Shown here: piece by piece, positions 10,900-22,121 of the stretch
How the letters are laid out: each line of letters opens with the position of its first letter
Position numbering within the stretch: position 1 is the first letter of the stretch
DNA from: Basidiobolus meristosporus CBS 931.73
Lineage: Eukaryota; Basidiobolomycota; Basidiobolomycetes; Basidiobolales; Basidiobolaceae
NCBI GenBank assembly: GCA_002104905.1
Contig: MCFE01000400.1
Location: 17,340-81,339, forward strand
Reading direction: 5' to 3'
DNA: 64,000 nt
Made by a program: the position numbers and the translations under genes
The notes under the pieces: generated by a model
What the model was told of the DNA's origin: nothing
Databases searched by the model: none
The model's input: only the letters and a program-made list of their open reading frames with translations

Positions 10900-13502
10900 A
10901 ACTGTTTGCCCCATAGAGAAGACTACTTTGACTCAATATTGCAAAAGAAGAGAAAAAAGACCATGTGGCAATTGTGGCAAGCCTCTCAGCCATGAAGCAT
11001 GCAAATAGCATAGAAAGTATTATAAGGATCACAGCCACTGTATTGCTACCCAAGTCATATTTGACCATTCATTGGTCACTACTGTACCAACATTATCTTG
11101 CTGGCCAGTTGATACTTCTGTATTGGCACCTGGCTGTCTTTGTCACCTAGTGTAAACTGAGTTAGGTGAGCTTGTGGCACCTTTAGGCTCACCTCAGCCA
11201 TCTGAATGTGGCACACAGAATGATAGTTCTGACAAAGAAGGTTCACTGATGGATTTTGAGCCTATCTCCCCTAATAACAGTACCATATATGAGCCTGGTC
11301 AAATCCAATATGCAATGAGACAACACTCACTGAAACAAGTGCCAAAGATACTTTATGGAGCCAAGTGGGCCCAGTAATCCATCTACTAGTGAATGATGTA
11401 ATGTTGTGGCTAGAGAAGTGGCATGTTTCCACTAATTACAGTAATGGGGGCTTTGAGGATTTATTACAACATCTTGCCAAGATCATACCAGGATGCAACT
11501 TACAAAGTACATGGTACAAGTGGACAACCATCATGCGGCTGGCAACATATGATCCAGAGACTGTCCTGATTCCAGCATGTGTTAACAGTTGCATGGCATT
11601 CACATCTGAAAATGCCACCACTGCAATGTGGCCAAATTGTCAGGAATCCACCACCATTGAGGGAAAATATTGTTCACACTCTGGATATATTCCGGTAATA
11701 TTCCATCTGAGGAAGCTGATGCAGTCCACCAAATATCACAAAGCTATAAAGTACCACACACAGTATCAATCAAGCGCAAGCATATCCAATATATTTGATG
11801 GCAAATATTACAAACAGCTAAGAAGCAAGGGCTACTTCAAAGGTAAGTATGACCATGGCTTTGCTTTAGCACTTGATGGCTTCCCATTAAACAAGTACTC
11901 TACCAGCAAATCCTGCTGGCCACTGATTCTCATCAATCTGAGTCTGCTGTGCATCTTACAGTATCAGAGTAATAATATGATGGTAGTCTCACTCTGTATC
12001 TGGGCCTAAATCACCATCTTACCTGGATAGCTACCTGTATCCATTGCTGGATGAATTATGTATGCTTTCCAGGAGGATAACAGTAAAGGGCTGTCATGTC
12101 AAAGTGCTGATTGTTATCTGCATTGGAGATACCCCAGCCATCTGCATAATAGCAGGTTATCCCAAGCACAATGGACGGTATTGCTGCTGAATGTTTGAGA
12201 TCTAGGGGATTTACTCCCTAACTCATGCACATTATTATTACCCAAACACCAGCACTACGAACAACATCTTTCCACAGGGAGAACATACAGAAGTCAGCAT
12301 ACAATTGCAGCAAAGTTGGCAAGCTATAAGCCATTGGCTGGAATATGGAATCAATTGGAAACCAGAGATACTTAAGATAAAGGGTATCTGTTGGGGAAAA
12401 AGCTTTCCACTGGGAGGAATGCATTTGCTTTTCAACAATATCCCAACACTGATGACCAAGTTGTACATGGGGCATTTCAAGCTAAATGAGCCCTTTGAGA
12501 TACCAGAGGAATTTGAAAGAATTGGCAAGATATTACAGAGTATTTACTACCCCAAGTACTTCTTGCAGGCTCCAATCAATATTCATATGCATATGCAACA
12601 ATACAAATGCAAAGACTGGATGAATTGGATATGTATTTATTCAAGTAATGTTCAGAAACCATTCCTACAAGGAGTACCTTGGAAGCATTGGGAGTCATAT
12701 GTGGACATTGTAGGAATATTTATCCATAAGTGGATCACCAATGCCAACTTGACACATCTACAGTTGTTGTGCAAGCAGTTTGCAATGGGATTTGAGTGGC
12801 TATACTACAAACATAATGCTGAACAAGTAGATCTCAGCTGTTACTGTATACATTCACTACTCCATCTTGCACAGTGTGTGGAGTATATTGGGCCTTGCTT
12901 TGCCTTTTGGGAGTGTCCTATGGAGCAGATGCATGGGAAGATAGGAAGACAAGTCAAGTTGCAAGTACTACCCTATCCCAATCTCATCAAGAATATTACC
13001 ATCAAGTCTGTCATGGATGTGATGAGTTGGCACATGGAGGAAGAGTTAGAAAGTACTGAGGACAAATGTGCACATGGAGACACCTATGTATATAGCATTA
13101 AGAAGCTAAGCAGCCCCAATGCATGTGTAATCAGTTAAGTAATGCAAAGTTGGGTTGGGTGCAACAAGCAACTAATTTTTTTTAGGAAAACTCTACCAAG
13201 GTATGCTGGATTTCTCTTGGTCACAAGCCAACATCTACACCATTCAATACAGAACTCACACAAACAAGAGCTAGAGCACACCTATAAGGGGGACTAGAAT
13301 CCAGCAGGGAGAAGGAATGTATTGGCTAAATACCAAGAAGTTCTTTGCAGATATTCATGGGGTATTCATGGCAGAAGTGGCAACAACCAAGCATATGTTT
13401 GCAAGATGTATATGTTACCAGCAGTACAAGCTATATGGCAACTTGGCAGGTATCACACTAGAAAGCCGTAAAGTTGAGGTGATAGAAGTGTGTCAATTGT
13501 GA
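10900..13502 (+). pseudogene. Tnp2-like transposase, copy B (frameshifted)
   Basis: This is the most complete transposase copy. Near 10950, a frame encodes a Cys/His motif (CGNCGKPLSHEACK) consistent with an N-terminal zinc finger. The acidic segment follows at 11174-11377. The long open part 11365-12009 includes NIFDGKYYKQL and ALALDGFPLNKYSTSKSCWP, the Tnp2 'DG(V/F)P' block, and ends at a frameshift near 12000 that copy A does not share. Segment 12305-13138 (277 codons) contains GMHLLFNNIPTLMTKLYMGH and CKDWMNWICIYS. It also has the C-terminal HLAQCVEYIGPCFAFWECPM and EQMHGKIGR blocks typical of Tnp2 proteins. A possible intron (about 13137-13185) leads to a final segment ending at 13502. 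It is not functional as it stands. Confidence 0.75.
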
Positions 13503-14071
13503 TAGGTGTGCATGTTTGTAGAGGTTAGTAAGCAGGAGGCCATAGTTTTTTTTGATTCAAACTATATGTGGAATACCCAAGGTAGTAGTGGGTAAGCAAA
13601 TAAAGAGAGGTGACTCTACAGTGGAATATATGAATTGCGCAAGGGGAGGTGGAAAAAGGAAATACCATTTGGTAAATTGGTATGGTAGCATTATACAAAA
13701 CCAGCTGTTGGCTGCCATATAGCCAATATAATGCCATCAGAGTCTTGCTCAGGGCTTGTTAAAATACCGTCAAGTTTCTTGCCATATAAGGCAATTAGAT
13801 GTCCTGGCTGGTTGAATCCATTTACAGTAGTTGTAGAGCACAAAAAGACCACAACAATACCATGCAATTATTGTCACAGCATCAATCAAGCACCATCAAG
13901 CTTCATCATCTTATTTGGTAGTAAAACTAGCAAAATTCCATTGTGATCCTGTCATAGATTGTTAAGGGGGTCACTAATTCCAAGCTGCTGGTTTTATGAT
14001 GCTCTCTTAACAGGATCTTGATGGCTGATCTGGATTGGATCCACCTGCAGGACCAAATTATTTTTCATAGG

Positions 14072-15283
14072 GTCACTATAGTGGGTCATCATTGAATCTT
14101 ACATTCATATAGGTGCATATAGGCCTTCATGCAATAGGTCACACACTTGTCTGGCCAGAAATATGTTAGATATCAGCAGAACTCTGGTGAGAGGAGTCCT
14201 TAATAGACTGCTGAAGGAAGGAGTATGCTAGCAATATTCAGGGACATAGTTGAAAGCTAGAAATTATTAACAATATTGGCCCAAGCAGCAATTTTTTTTT
14301 GCTAATATGAATGCCTCTACTGGGCATATAGTACCTCTATATCTATCTTATATAGCTTGAGTACTACTGATGGTATGATGGATATGCAACTACTGAGTTA
14401 ATCTATATACTATACTGGTTCAATATAAGATATAAACTTATGTTAACTCCTATTAAAAAATAACTAAAGACTAGCAGAACACCAGTATGCTAACAGTGGT
14501 GGTCCCATTGTCCTTAGTAGCAGCTTTTAATATATGATGTTCTGGCAATATTGAGGACAATTCTATAGATGCTTGAGTGTGCTTTATCGGAGTAATCCTG
14601 ATACAAAATGTGATAACAGTCAGCTCACTAGCTCTAGGAGTATATACCTTTGAAAATAGGGCCAAAATGCCAGTGGTGCACTAGCATAATACTGTGTGAA
14701 ATCCAGGTTTGTTATTTTTCAAGGGGTGTGCTTATGCTATTGCTTTGACTTTTATATGGACACACCAAGTTAATTTGCTGTTGACATAGGGGGACTTTGT
14801 TCTATGAGTACTTGGCAAAACCTTCATACCTTGAAGTTACTACTTTATCTTGAGCATGCTGAGTTTAATAGTGCAGCAAAATTACAAAGTTTACTTTACG
14901 GTCTGTTGAGCCATTCAAATCATCATTATAGGTATGATTTCCAAAAATCCCCAGGAATTGTTGCACTCATTTAATTAAAGTAGGTCAAGTGATGTTGAAG
15001 GAGCACCATATCCCAAACACTTTCCTATATTAACCCCAATACTTCACCTTTGATAAAATATCAACTTGGCTATCCTTTCTTCCCTTTGAACCAATCCTTC
15101 AATTTCATTAGGCACCTCTCTGGTTGCTTCTAGTCCACTTCTTCCCAAGGAGCCCACCAAGCCACCATAGGAGTCCAACAACCCGTCCGGGAAAACCACC
15201 AAACTTCCGAAGAATCCACCAAGGCCCCAAAGGAACATCAAATTTTTGATTTTTGAACAACACGCTCTTTTAGTTCTCCGATC
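14072..15283. other. Intergenic, repeat remnants, no gene recognised
   Basis: Bases 14078-14115 are a further copy of the spacer between the two transposon genes (GTGGGTCATCATTGAATCTT, also at 3675-3710 in the opposite orientation and at 10780-10815). The rest, to 15283, has no conserved frame. A proline-codon-rich stretch at 15110-15235 (CCACCAAG/CCACCA repeats) resembles the purine-poor leader of the gypsy element, but the link is weak. Confidence 0.4.
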
Positions 15284-15568
15284 ATGACTTCACATATTGT
15301 GTTAGATGCTACCGACTTGAAATGCGCAATTGGTGATATGCTTGATTGGATTGAGGATGAGGATGAGGAATTTGATATGGAAGTGAAGGAAGCAGGGAAA
15401 GATAGTTGCGAACTAGTAACAGCGAGGAAAGCTAAAGGAACTTTGCACTTGAAGGCCAGTGAAATCGACCCAAGTTGTTCGGACGACAAACTACAGTATG
15501 TATTTCTAACTCAGGTGGTTGTGCAGTCCGTCAAATTCACAGTGTGGAGAAGGTCAAGGCTTGTTTAA
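15284..15568 (+). CDS. Small acidic hypothetical protein
   Basis: A 94-codon frame starts with ATG and runs to TAA. The protein has an acidic patch (DWIEDEDEEFDMEVKEAG) and no signal peptide or membrane span. I do not recognise a family. The 3' end adjoins an old, inverted gypsy LTR remnant (about 15575-15740), and the last codons may derive from it. No clear TATA box is visible. It could be a true small gene truncated by the LTR or a chance frame. Confidence 0.3.
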   Translation: MTSHIVLDATDLKCAIGDMLDWIEDEDEEFDMEVKEAGKDSCELVTARKAKGTLHLKASEIDPSCSDDKLQYVFLTQVVVQSVKFTVWRRSRLV

Positions 15569-15574
15569 ATAAAA

Positions 15575-15740
15575 GTTGGTTCGGACCGTTCCCAGTAATG
15601 TAGTGCAAGCTTCTGAAAGGAGTGCCCGTGATGTATTAAATAGCTGTGTGTATATGGTGACTGATCGGCAGTGTACGATTCTGAAATGTTTGATCAGTAG
15701 TATTTGAAGCGATCAAAAATGAAGAGTTATGATGTATATT
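15575..15740 (-). repeat. Old, inverted LTR remnant of the same gypsy family
   Basis: The reverse complement aligns with the first half of the 310-bp LTR of the neighbouring element. Shared blocks include GATC(A/G)CTT(G/C)AA.A(C/T)ACTACTGATC and TATTTAATACATC, then CTCCTTT..GAAGCTTGC.CTA. It is clearly diverged, so much older. Its outer end lies near 15738. In the sequence before the younger element arrived, this was about 20 bp from the tRNA-Thr gene. Confidence 0.75.
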
Positions 15741-15750
15741 ATAACCAACC

Positions 15751-16060
15751 TGTTATGATTTAAATCCTAACTAGTCACTACCAATCACTTGAACACTACT
15801 GATCGAACACCTGGAATTCCACACAGACGATCAATTGCACTCAGTGATACACACGTTATTTAATACATCTTGAACCCTCCTTTTGGAAGCTTGCCCTACG
15901 TTATCGGAAGCTCTCCCTCCAAGGCTATCTCTATATAAACTCCTTTGAACACTATCAATAAAGCATCAACCTTTTACCGGTTCATCAACTATTCAGATAA
16001 CCTCTCTGATTCGTATTGGACATCCTCTGGTCCTCCTCCGCTTGCCCTCGATTCATAACA
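15751..16060 (+). repeat. 5' LTR of the gypsy element
   Basis: 310 bp, TG..CA ends. A TATA box (CTATATAAAC) lies near 15931 and AATAAAGC near 15959, giving the promoter and polyadenylation signal. Confidence 0.95.
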
Positions 16061-16078
16061 TTGGTAGCAGCGAACCTC
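16061..16078 (+). promoter_or_regulatory. Primer-binding site, probably initiator tRNA-Met
   Basis: Directly after the LTR comes T then TGGTAGCAGCGAACC. This is complementary to a tRNA 3' end reading GGTTCGCTGCTACCA. TGGTAGCAG is the usual start of sites primed by initiator tRNA-Met with an AGC acceptor. The primer identity is inferred, because the host tRNA is not in the window. Confidence 0.7.
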
Positions 16079-16099
16079 CGATCTCCAAAAAACAAAAAC

Positions 16100-16380
16100 C
16101 TCCGTACCTCCCAGAAACTTTTCCAATCTCTCAGAAACTCTTCCGATCTCCCAGAAACTTTTCCAATCTCTCAGAAACTCTTCCGATCTCCCAGAAACTC
16201 TTCCGATCTCCCAGAAATCCTTCCAATCCCCCAAAGAAACCCTCCAAACCTCCCAGAAACATTCCCTGACCTCCCAGAGAAACTCTTCCAATCTCCCAGA
16301 TATTCTTCCAATTGTCCAGAGATACCCTCCGTACCTGCCCGAAGCCCTCCCAACCTCCCAGAGAAACCCTCCGTTTCACT
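16100..16380 (+). repeat. C/T-rich tandem repeat in the gypsy leader
   Basis: About 13 degenerate 20-bp units of the type CAGAAACTCTTCCGATCTCC fill the leader between the primer site and gag, ending in a poly-A run (16381-16396). They are strongly purine-poor on the plus strand. All frames are partly open only because of the repeat, so no separate gene is called. Confidence 0.75.
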
Positions 16381-16481
16381 CAAAAAAAAAAAAAAACAGT
16401 ACCCAGTCAATTCTGCCAGAGAACCAGCCCCCTTGGTAAACACACCCGCCTACCGCAAATCAAACAATACCCAAAAACAAA

Positions 16482-19400
16482 ATGAGTGAAGAAAAGCCAA
16501 AATTTAGCTCTTCAGAAGAAATGTTGGCCTATATTGAGAGTCTTGAACAACAAGTTGCTGAGTTAGCCGGTCAAGGACAGTCCCACACAACTGAGCCTGC
16601 GGCCCTCCCTAGTCTGGACCCAAGAATGGGTAGGCAGACAGACTTGGACTCTTTACATTTTGTGAACACCCAGAGATCATGGTTTACTGGTCAAGGTATA
16701 CAGAGAGAGGGTGAAGCCTCATCTGTAAGACCTGCAGTGCCTCCCAATTCCTTGAATCTTGGAGAAGATGGGCAAGGCTCTCTGGACTTCACAAAACAAT
16801 ATAGAGCAACAAATCTGAAACTTCAGAAACCCAACATCTTTGAAGGCAAAAGACACACTGCCACTCTAGAGACTTGGATATTTGAAGTAGAGCAGTACCT
16901 ATACTTCTCAGATGACTCTGAAGAAGTCAAAGTACATTATGCCTGTTCACTTTTCAGAAAGGAAGCAACCATGTGGTGGAAACTTCACATTCAAGGAATG
17001 AATAGGGGCATCTTTCCACCCATAGCCTCCTGGGCTGACTTTGTTAAAGCATTGAGAAAGAGGTTTACACCTATCAATGCTGATAGAATGGCAAGAGAAA
17101 AACTGTCCAAACTCTTTCAAGCCAAGTCTGTTCAAGAGTACAATGAGCAGTTTAACTTGCTTAGTATGGAAATTCAAAACATGCCTGATACTGAACTACT
17201 TGAGCAATACCTAAGAGGCCTGAAATCCAACACTAGATGGGAAATTGAATACAAAGACCCCAAAACCCTAATAGAGGCTATGGAACTGGCAGAAAGATAT
17301 GATGCCATACACTTCAGAAGGGCTGTCAACCACAGAATTGGTCACTCAAGAACTACTACAGGCTTCAAAGCCAATAACCACATACCTATTGGTAGTCAAC
17401 CAATCACTGAACAAGGTGCACACTACTCCCAAACACTGGAGCCTATGGACCTAGATGTTATGCAGAGCACACCAAGACCTTCTAAAGAGGAATGCTTCAA
17501 GCTTGGACTATGCTTTTACTGCAAGGAACAGGGTCATAAAGTCAATGAATGCCCAAAGAGGCCATTACAAAGAGTATTCCAACTCTCCACTAAGGAGGAG
17601 GAGCACACAATCAGCCTTGTTAAGGAATATCAGAGGACTCAGAGCTTATATACTACCCCAAAGATACTGAAACTCCCAGGGATTCTCAACAACAACCAAT
17701 GTGTCTCTGTACTCATTGACAGTGGAGCAACTGATGTCTACATTGCAAAAGATGTAGCTGATCAGATGAAGCTACAAACAATCCCTTGCCCCCCAATTCA
17801 CATCCTCTGTGCCACCAAGGAATCAATTATAGTGAACAGCAGGACTGAACCCTTGACTTTACAAATCAGGGACTTCCAAGACACCATTTCCCCAATTATC
17901 ATACCCCAAGCCAACTTTGAAATCAATGTGGGACAAACTTGGCTAAGAAAGCACAATCCTGACATAAACTGGCAGACTCAGGAAGTTGTAATCAACAAGG
18001 ATGATGCAAAATATCATCTGTCACCCAAACCAACCCTGGACAAAGGCAATGCACCAGAACACACCATATCAAAGAAACAGCTTGCCCACTCTATCAGACA
18101 GAATCCCAAACTGTTGCACATGATAGCCTTTGCCAAAATCCAAGAGACCACAGAAGTGACAAATGACAGGCTCAAGACCTTGTTAGCAGAGTTTCAAGAG
18201 GTTTTTCCCAAGGAAATCCCTGCACTACCCCCAAGCAGAGAGATTGACCATGCCATAGAAGTAACAGATGATAAACCAAGAAACAGAGCCCCATATAAGT
18301 TCTCCCCAAAGGAAATGGAGACTTTGAAGGAAACATTGAAGGACTACCTGGCCAAAGGCTGGATAAAACCCAGTAAATCACCATGGGGAGCTCCAGTACT
18401 CTTTGCTCCAAAGAAGGATGGGAAGCTACGGTTCTGTGTGGACTACAGGGCCCTAAATGCAATCACTGTCAGAAATTCCTACCCATTACCAAGAATTGAT
18501 GCCCTCTTTGACCAACTGGGGAAGGCAAAGATATTCTCTAAAATAGACCTGGCATCTGGATATCACCAAATCAGAATTAAGCCTGAAGACACCTCTAAGA
18601 CAGCATTCAACACAAGATATGGTCATTATGAGTTTGTTGTGATGAGCTTTGGCCTGACTAATGCCCCAGCAACATTTCAGACACTCATGAATAGCATCCT
18701 GGAACCATATTTAGAGAAATTTGTCCTGGTCTACTTAGATGACATTCTGATCTATAGTACCAGCATGGATGACCACATGAAGCACTTGAAGACAGTACTG
18801 GCTATACTAAAAAAGCACAAGCTATATGCACAACTTCCTAAGTGTGAATTCCTCACCAGATCAGTTGAATACCTTGGTCACATAATCTCAGATAAAGGAC
18901 TACACATGGATCCAGCCAAGATAGATGCTATCCAGAAATGGGAAGCCCCAAAGTCACTCACTGAAATGAGATCCTTCCTGGGACTTGCATCATATTACAG
19001 AAGATTCATCAGGGACTTTGCAACTATTGCAGCCCCCCTTACAGACTTGACCAAAAAAGAGAAAGACTATATATGGACCCCAAACTGTGAGACAGCTTTC
19101 CTAACTCTGAAAGAAAAGCTATGCCAAACTCCTGTGCTTCAGTTGCCTGATTTCTCAGAACCTTTCTGTGTATACACTGATGCTTCAGATCTAGCTGTTG
19201 GAGGGGTACTGACTCAAAAAGAACACCCAGTTGCTTATGAGTCCAAAAAGCTATCAGTAACTGAACAAAACTACCCAGTCCATGAAAAAGAACTCTATGC
19301 CATACTACATTGTCTGAGAGTGTGGAGATGCTACTTGGAGGGCAAACACTTTGTGGTATATACAGATCATGCATCCCTAAGATACATTCACACCCAGAAG

Positions 19401-20831
19401 CTATTATCCAGAAGAATAACTAGATGGATTGAAGAACTACAACAATTTGATTTTAAAATCCACTACCTCCCTGGGCCAAAGAATACAGTTGCTGATGCAC
19501 TCTCAAGGCAACATATATCAATGGTAGATCATGAGTTGGACTGGCCAGAATACATGCCAGAGTACTTGGCAAGTCAGACAATGCCAGAAGATTTATCACA
19601 GGAAGTAAGAGTCAAGATTAAGAAAGAAGCAGAGAATTTCTCATATGGTGAAGACGAGGTACTTTACAGACACATGGAAGAAATAGGGCCTGTACCATAT
19701 ATTCCATTTGTATACAGAGGTGACATGATAATCAAGAATCATAAAGCCTTTGGACATCTGGGCATCCAAGGAACTTATGAAATAACTAAAAGGAGAGCCT
19801 GGTGGCCTAAACTCAAACAATTTATAGCTGAGACCCTCAAGACCTGCCCTGAGTGCCAGCTGGCTAGACCATACAACAAGGAACATGCCCCATTAGAACC
19901 ACTGACTCCAGTTCCAGCATTCTACAGATGGGGAATTGACTTCATTGGAATCTTGCCTGAAACTTCAAGAGGGAACAAGTGGATCATAACTGCAATTGAC
20001 CATACCACTAAGTGGTGTATAGCAAAAGCCATGCCAGCAGCTACTGCAAAAAATGTTGCAAAATTCCTTTACCTGGAAATCTTTATGCAGTTTGGATGCC
20101 CAGGTGAAATTCTGTCTGACAGAGGAGCAAACTTTTTGGAACAAACCTTGAAAGAATACCTTCAGATAATGGGGGTTAGACATTTGAAGACATCAGCATA
20201 CCACCCTAGAACAAATGGGGTTACAGAGAGGTTCAATGGACTCTTTGGGAAGATGCTGACTACTTATGTCAAAGGAGCCAAACATAAGTGGGATGAATTT
20301 GTACATCAAGCACTCTTTGCCTGTCGTATTAGAGTCCATTCAGCAACACAAAAGTCCCCCTTCTACCTAGTGTATGGTACACATCCAAGAATCCCAGGTG
20401 ATACCTTACCACCATACATCTGGGACTTAAAGAACCAAAAAGACTTGGCAGAATTCAGAACAAGGGAACTGGAAGAATTAGGACATGCAAGACATGATGC
20501 CATCAAGAATTTAAAACGACAAGCAGAGAAGATGAAAGAACAGTACAACAAAACAGTGGTAACAAAACCCTTAACTTTGGGAAAACTTGTATTAGTCCGA
20601 AATGAAAGTAGGCTAAAACTAGAACCACATTGGGTTGGACCCTTTATTATCACAAGAGAAATGCCCTTCAACACATTTCAACTCGCAGACATGTCAGGTA
20701 AAGTAAAGGAGGACCTAGTGCATAGAGACCGACTAAAGGAAGCACAGCTAAAAAACCCAATGACACCACCAACCAAATACTGGTATTACAAGTCCGATAG
20801 ACAGGACTCTTCAGGAGAAGAACCTCTTTAA
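16482..20831 (+). CDS. Ty3/gypsy Gag-Pol polyprotein
   Basis: A single 1449-residue frame encodes capsid and enzymes without a frameshift between gag and pol. Gag has the retrotransposon-gag core (residues about 160-280, [10 protein letters not shown]). A CCHC knuckle ([14 protein letters not shown]) is near 343. The aspartic protease motif DSGATD is near 412. Reverse transcriptase (about 590-780) carries YLDD near 751. RNase H starts at YTDAS near 897. Integrase has a zinc-binding domain (H..H near 1086, CPEC near 1121) and a core with D near 1152, D near 1213 and E near 1249, about the D35E spacing. The C-terminus has a GPY/F-type module (HWVGPFII near 1383) and no chromodomain. It makes cDNA in virus-like particles and integrates it. 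The start is the first ATG after the poly-A run. Confidence 0.95.
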   Translation: MSEEKPKFSSSEEMLAYIESLEQQVAELAGQGQSHTTEPAALPSLDPRMGRQTDLDSLHFVNTQRSWFTGQGIQREGEASSVRPAVPPNSLNLGEDGQGSLDFTKQYRATNLKLQKPNIFEGKRHTATLETWIFEVEQYLYFSDDSEEVKVHYACSLFRKEATMWWKLHIQGMNRGIFPPIASWADFVKALRKRFTPINADRMAREKLSKLFQAKSVQEYNEQFNLLSMEIQNMPDTELLEQYLRGLKSNTRWEIEYKDPKTLIEAMELAERYDAIHFRRAVNHRIGHSRTTTGFKANNHIPIGSQPITEQGAHYSQTLEPMDLDVMQSTPRPSKEECFKLGLCFYCKEQGHKVNECPKRPLQRVFQLSTKEEEHTISLVKEYQRTQSLYTTPKILKLPGILNNNQCVSVLIDSGATDVYIAKDVADQMKLQTIPCPPIHILCATKESIIVNSRTEPLTLQIRDFQDTISPIIIPQANFEINVGQTWLRKHNPDINWQTQEVVINKDDAKYHLSPKPTLDKGNAPEHTISKKQLAHSIRQNPKLLHMIAFAKIQETTEVTNDRLKTLLAEFQEVFPKEIPALPPSREIDHAIEVTDDKPRNRAPYKFSPKEMETLKETLKDYLAKGWIKPSKSPWGAPVLFAPKKDGKLRFCVDYRALNAITVRNSYPLPRIDALFDQLGKAKIFSKIDLASGYHQIRIKPEDTSKTAFNTRYGHYEFVVMSFGLTNAPATFQTLMNSILEPYLEKFVLVYLDDILIYSTSMDDHMKHLKTVLAILKKHKLYAQLPKCEFLTRSVEYLGHIISDKGLHMDPAKIDAIQKWEAPKSLTEMRSFLGLASYYRRFIRDFATIAAPLTDLTKKEKDYIWTPNCETAFLTLKEKLCQTPVLQLPDFSEPFCVYTDASDLAVGGVLTQKEHPVAYESKKLSVTEQNYPVHEKELYAILHCLRVWRCYLEGKHFVVYTDHASLRYIHTQKLLSRRITRWIEELQQFDFKIHYLPGPKNTVADALSRQHISMVDHELDWPEYMPEYLASQTMPEDLSQEVRVKIKKEAENFSYGEDEVLYRHMEEIGPVPYIPFVYRGDMIIKNHKAFGHLGIQGTYEITKRRAWWPKLKQFIAETLKTCPECQLARPYNKEHAPLEPLTPVPAFYRWGIDFIGILPETSRGNKWIITAIDHTTKWCIAKAMPAATAKNVAKFLYLEIFMQFGCPGEILSDRGANFLEQTLKEYLQIMGVRHLKTSAYHPRTNGVTERFNGLFGKMLTTYVKGAKHKWDEFVHQALFACRIRVHSATQKSPFYLVYGTHPRIPGDTLPPYIWDLKNQKDLAEFRTRELEELGHARHDAIKNLKRQAEKMKEQYNKTVVTKPLTLGKLVLVRNESRLKLEPHWVGPFIITREMPFNTFQLADMSGKVKEDLVHRDRLKEAQLKNPMTPPTKYWYYKSDRQDSSGEEPL

Positions 20832-20842
20832 GTGTGGGAGTA
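20831..20842 (+). promoter_or_regulatory. Polypurine tract
   Basis: AGTGTGGGAGTA directly precedes the 3' LTR, in the position of the plus-strand primer. Two Ts interrupt it. Confidence 0.6.
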
Positions 20843-21152
20843 TGTTATGATTTAAATCCTAACTAGTCACTACCGATCACTTGAACACTACTGATCGAAC
20901 ACCTGGAATTCCACACAGACGATCAATTGCACTCAGTGATACACACGTTATTTAATACATCTTGAACCCTCCTTTTGGAAGCTTGCCCTACGTTATCGGA
21001 AGCTCTCCCTCCGAGGCTATCTCTATATAAACTCCTTTGAACACTATCAATAAAGCATCAACCTTTTACCGGTTCATCAACTATTCAGATAACCTCTCTG
21101 ATTCGTATTGGACATCCTCCGGTCCTCCTCCGCTTGCCCTCGATTCATAACA
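20843..21152 (+). repeat. 3' LTR of the gypsy element
   Basis: 310 bp, same ends as the 5' LTR, with only scattered single-base differences (for example CTACCGATC versus CTACCAATC). It is followed by the duplicated AACC. Confidence 0.95.
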
Positions 21153-21163
21153 AACCCAAGTTC

Positions 21164-21235
21164 GCCTGCTTAGCGCAGTGGTAGCGCGTCAGTCTCGTAA
21201 ACTGAAGGTCGCCAGTTCAATCCTGGCAGTAGGCA
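21164..21235 (+). tRNA. tRNA-Thr, anticodon CGU
   Basis: The 72-nt cloverleaf folds cleanly. The acceptor stem is GCCTGCT / AGTAGGC with one G-U pair, and the D arm carries AGCGCAGTGGTAGCGCG. The anticodon stem TCAGT / ACTGA encloses loop CTCGTAA (anticodon CGT, reading ACG codons). The T arm is GCCAGTTCAATCCTGGC. Discriminator A is followed by a T-rich stretch (TTTATTTTAA). Internal A and B boxes are intact and there is no intron. A gypsy element ends 11 bp upstream. Confidence 0.95.
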
Positions 21236-22000
21236 TTTATTTTAATATTGAATAAATCAAGATGGTCACCAACTCAACTCACCCACCACAAGGATGGAAA
21301 TGGTCGACCATGTCAAGATTGAGGCGACCCCAGTGTCACCTCCTTCGGGATCCCCTGACACCGGAGAAAACCCAAAGGTTACAGGGAAGGTAGGCCTCAC
21401 ACATGAGTCAACCCGAACGCCCTGCTGGAGGTGGGGGTGGGAGTGTGTGATGATATGATATCAGTGAATTTCAAACCATCAATGGCATGGTTTCGTCCGA
21501 AAAGGGCCAAACATATGCACGACAATAAGCCTCATATTCTGGACTGGCCCCTAATTCTGATTTTGTGCATAGCTGCAAGTGGAGCCTATATCGGATGTTG
21601 GTAGTTTCTGGGAAGGAGTTCTGATGCACTACCTGGGGTATTAGATTGTTCACCCAGAGTTGAGGAGCCGATGGTACATCAAGAGTCCATTCCTTGTCCA
21701 TCGATGATGATAGGAGTTTCTTGAAGATGAATGCCAGAAGGATGTATATCTGCAAACCCAATTGTGATTCTTTTAATTTCTTTGCAGGTGAGTTCAAGTT
21801 CACTACCGCTAATGTAGGTAAGAAAGAAAAGGATGTAGGCAGGAATCCCATTGGGTTATTTGACCGGGCTGTGATGAATCAATTTACTGACGCCCTAGCC
21901 CATTGAGTTCACAACGCCAAGTGGGCTGGATTTCACCCCCAGTATGCGTGTCGATCAGGTTCTTCCTCCCCAGCCAAGCTCTCGCTCAGATTATGTGGTT
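21236..22000. other. No gene recognised
   Basis: Open frames on both strands (for example 21471-21851 minus) have no recognisable features and unconvincing composition. The last part, from about 21955, belongs to the inverted duplication shared with 24560-25125. Confidence 0.4.
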
Positions 22001-22121
22001 TGAATGGATTGGTATTCTTGGCAGGTAGATATGTCACTTGGCAACTCTTCTTATAAATGTCGAACCTCGCTGATCCTCCGAACACAACATCCCATTACCA
22101 CTGATTCATACCAACGCAGCC

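Larger units (their letters stand above)
8482..14071 (+). mobile_element. Tnp2-like (EnSpm/CACTA-type) DNA transposon, decayed copy B
   Basis: The proposed ends are inverted: CCTATGAAAAATTATTG at 8482-8498, and the inverse of CCTATGAAAAATAATTTG at 14054-14071. Inside are the partner gene on minus (about 8830-10560) and the transposase on plus (about 10900-13502), transcribed away from a shared spacer near 10560-10900. The terminal region 8503-8880 has an inverted match at 6930-7283 in copy A. Flanking bases do not give an obvious target duplication. The classical CACTA terminus is not seen, so family assignment rests on the transposase. Confidence 0.6.
15751..21152 (+). mobile_element. Structurally complete Ty3/gypsy retrotransposon upstream of a tRNA gene
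   Basis: The element is 5402 bp with 310-bp LTRs (15751-16060 and 20843-21152) that begin TGTTATG and end CATAACA and differ at only a few positions. AACC occurs immediately before (15747-15750) and after (21153-21156), a likely 4-bp target duplication. It carries one uninterrupted gag-pol frame, a primer-binding site and a purine tract. Near-identical LTRs and an open frame imply a recent insertion that may still be active. The insertion point lies 11-12 bp upstream of the mature 5' end of tRNA-Thr (21164). Confidence 0.95.

Noticed and set aside
16016-16481. Separate Pro/Ser-rich gene in the gypsy leader
   Set aside because: Frames on both strands are open only because of a 20-bp C/T-rich repeat that starts inside the LTR; no independent features.
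21471-21906. Overlapping frames on both strands beside the tRNA gene
   Set aside because: No signal peptide, domain, promoter or paralogue supports either frame.
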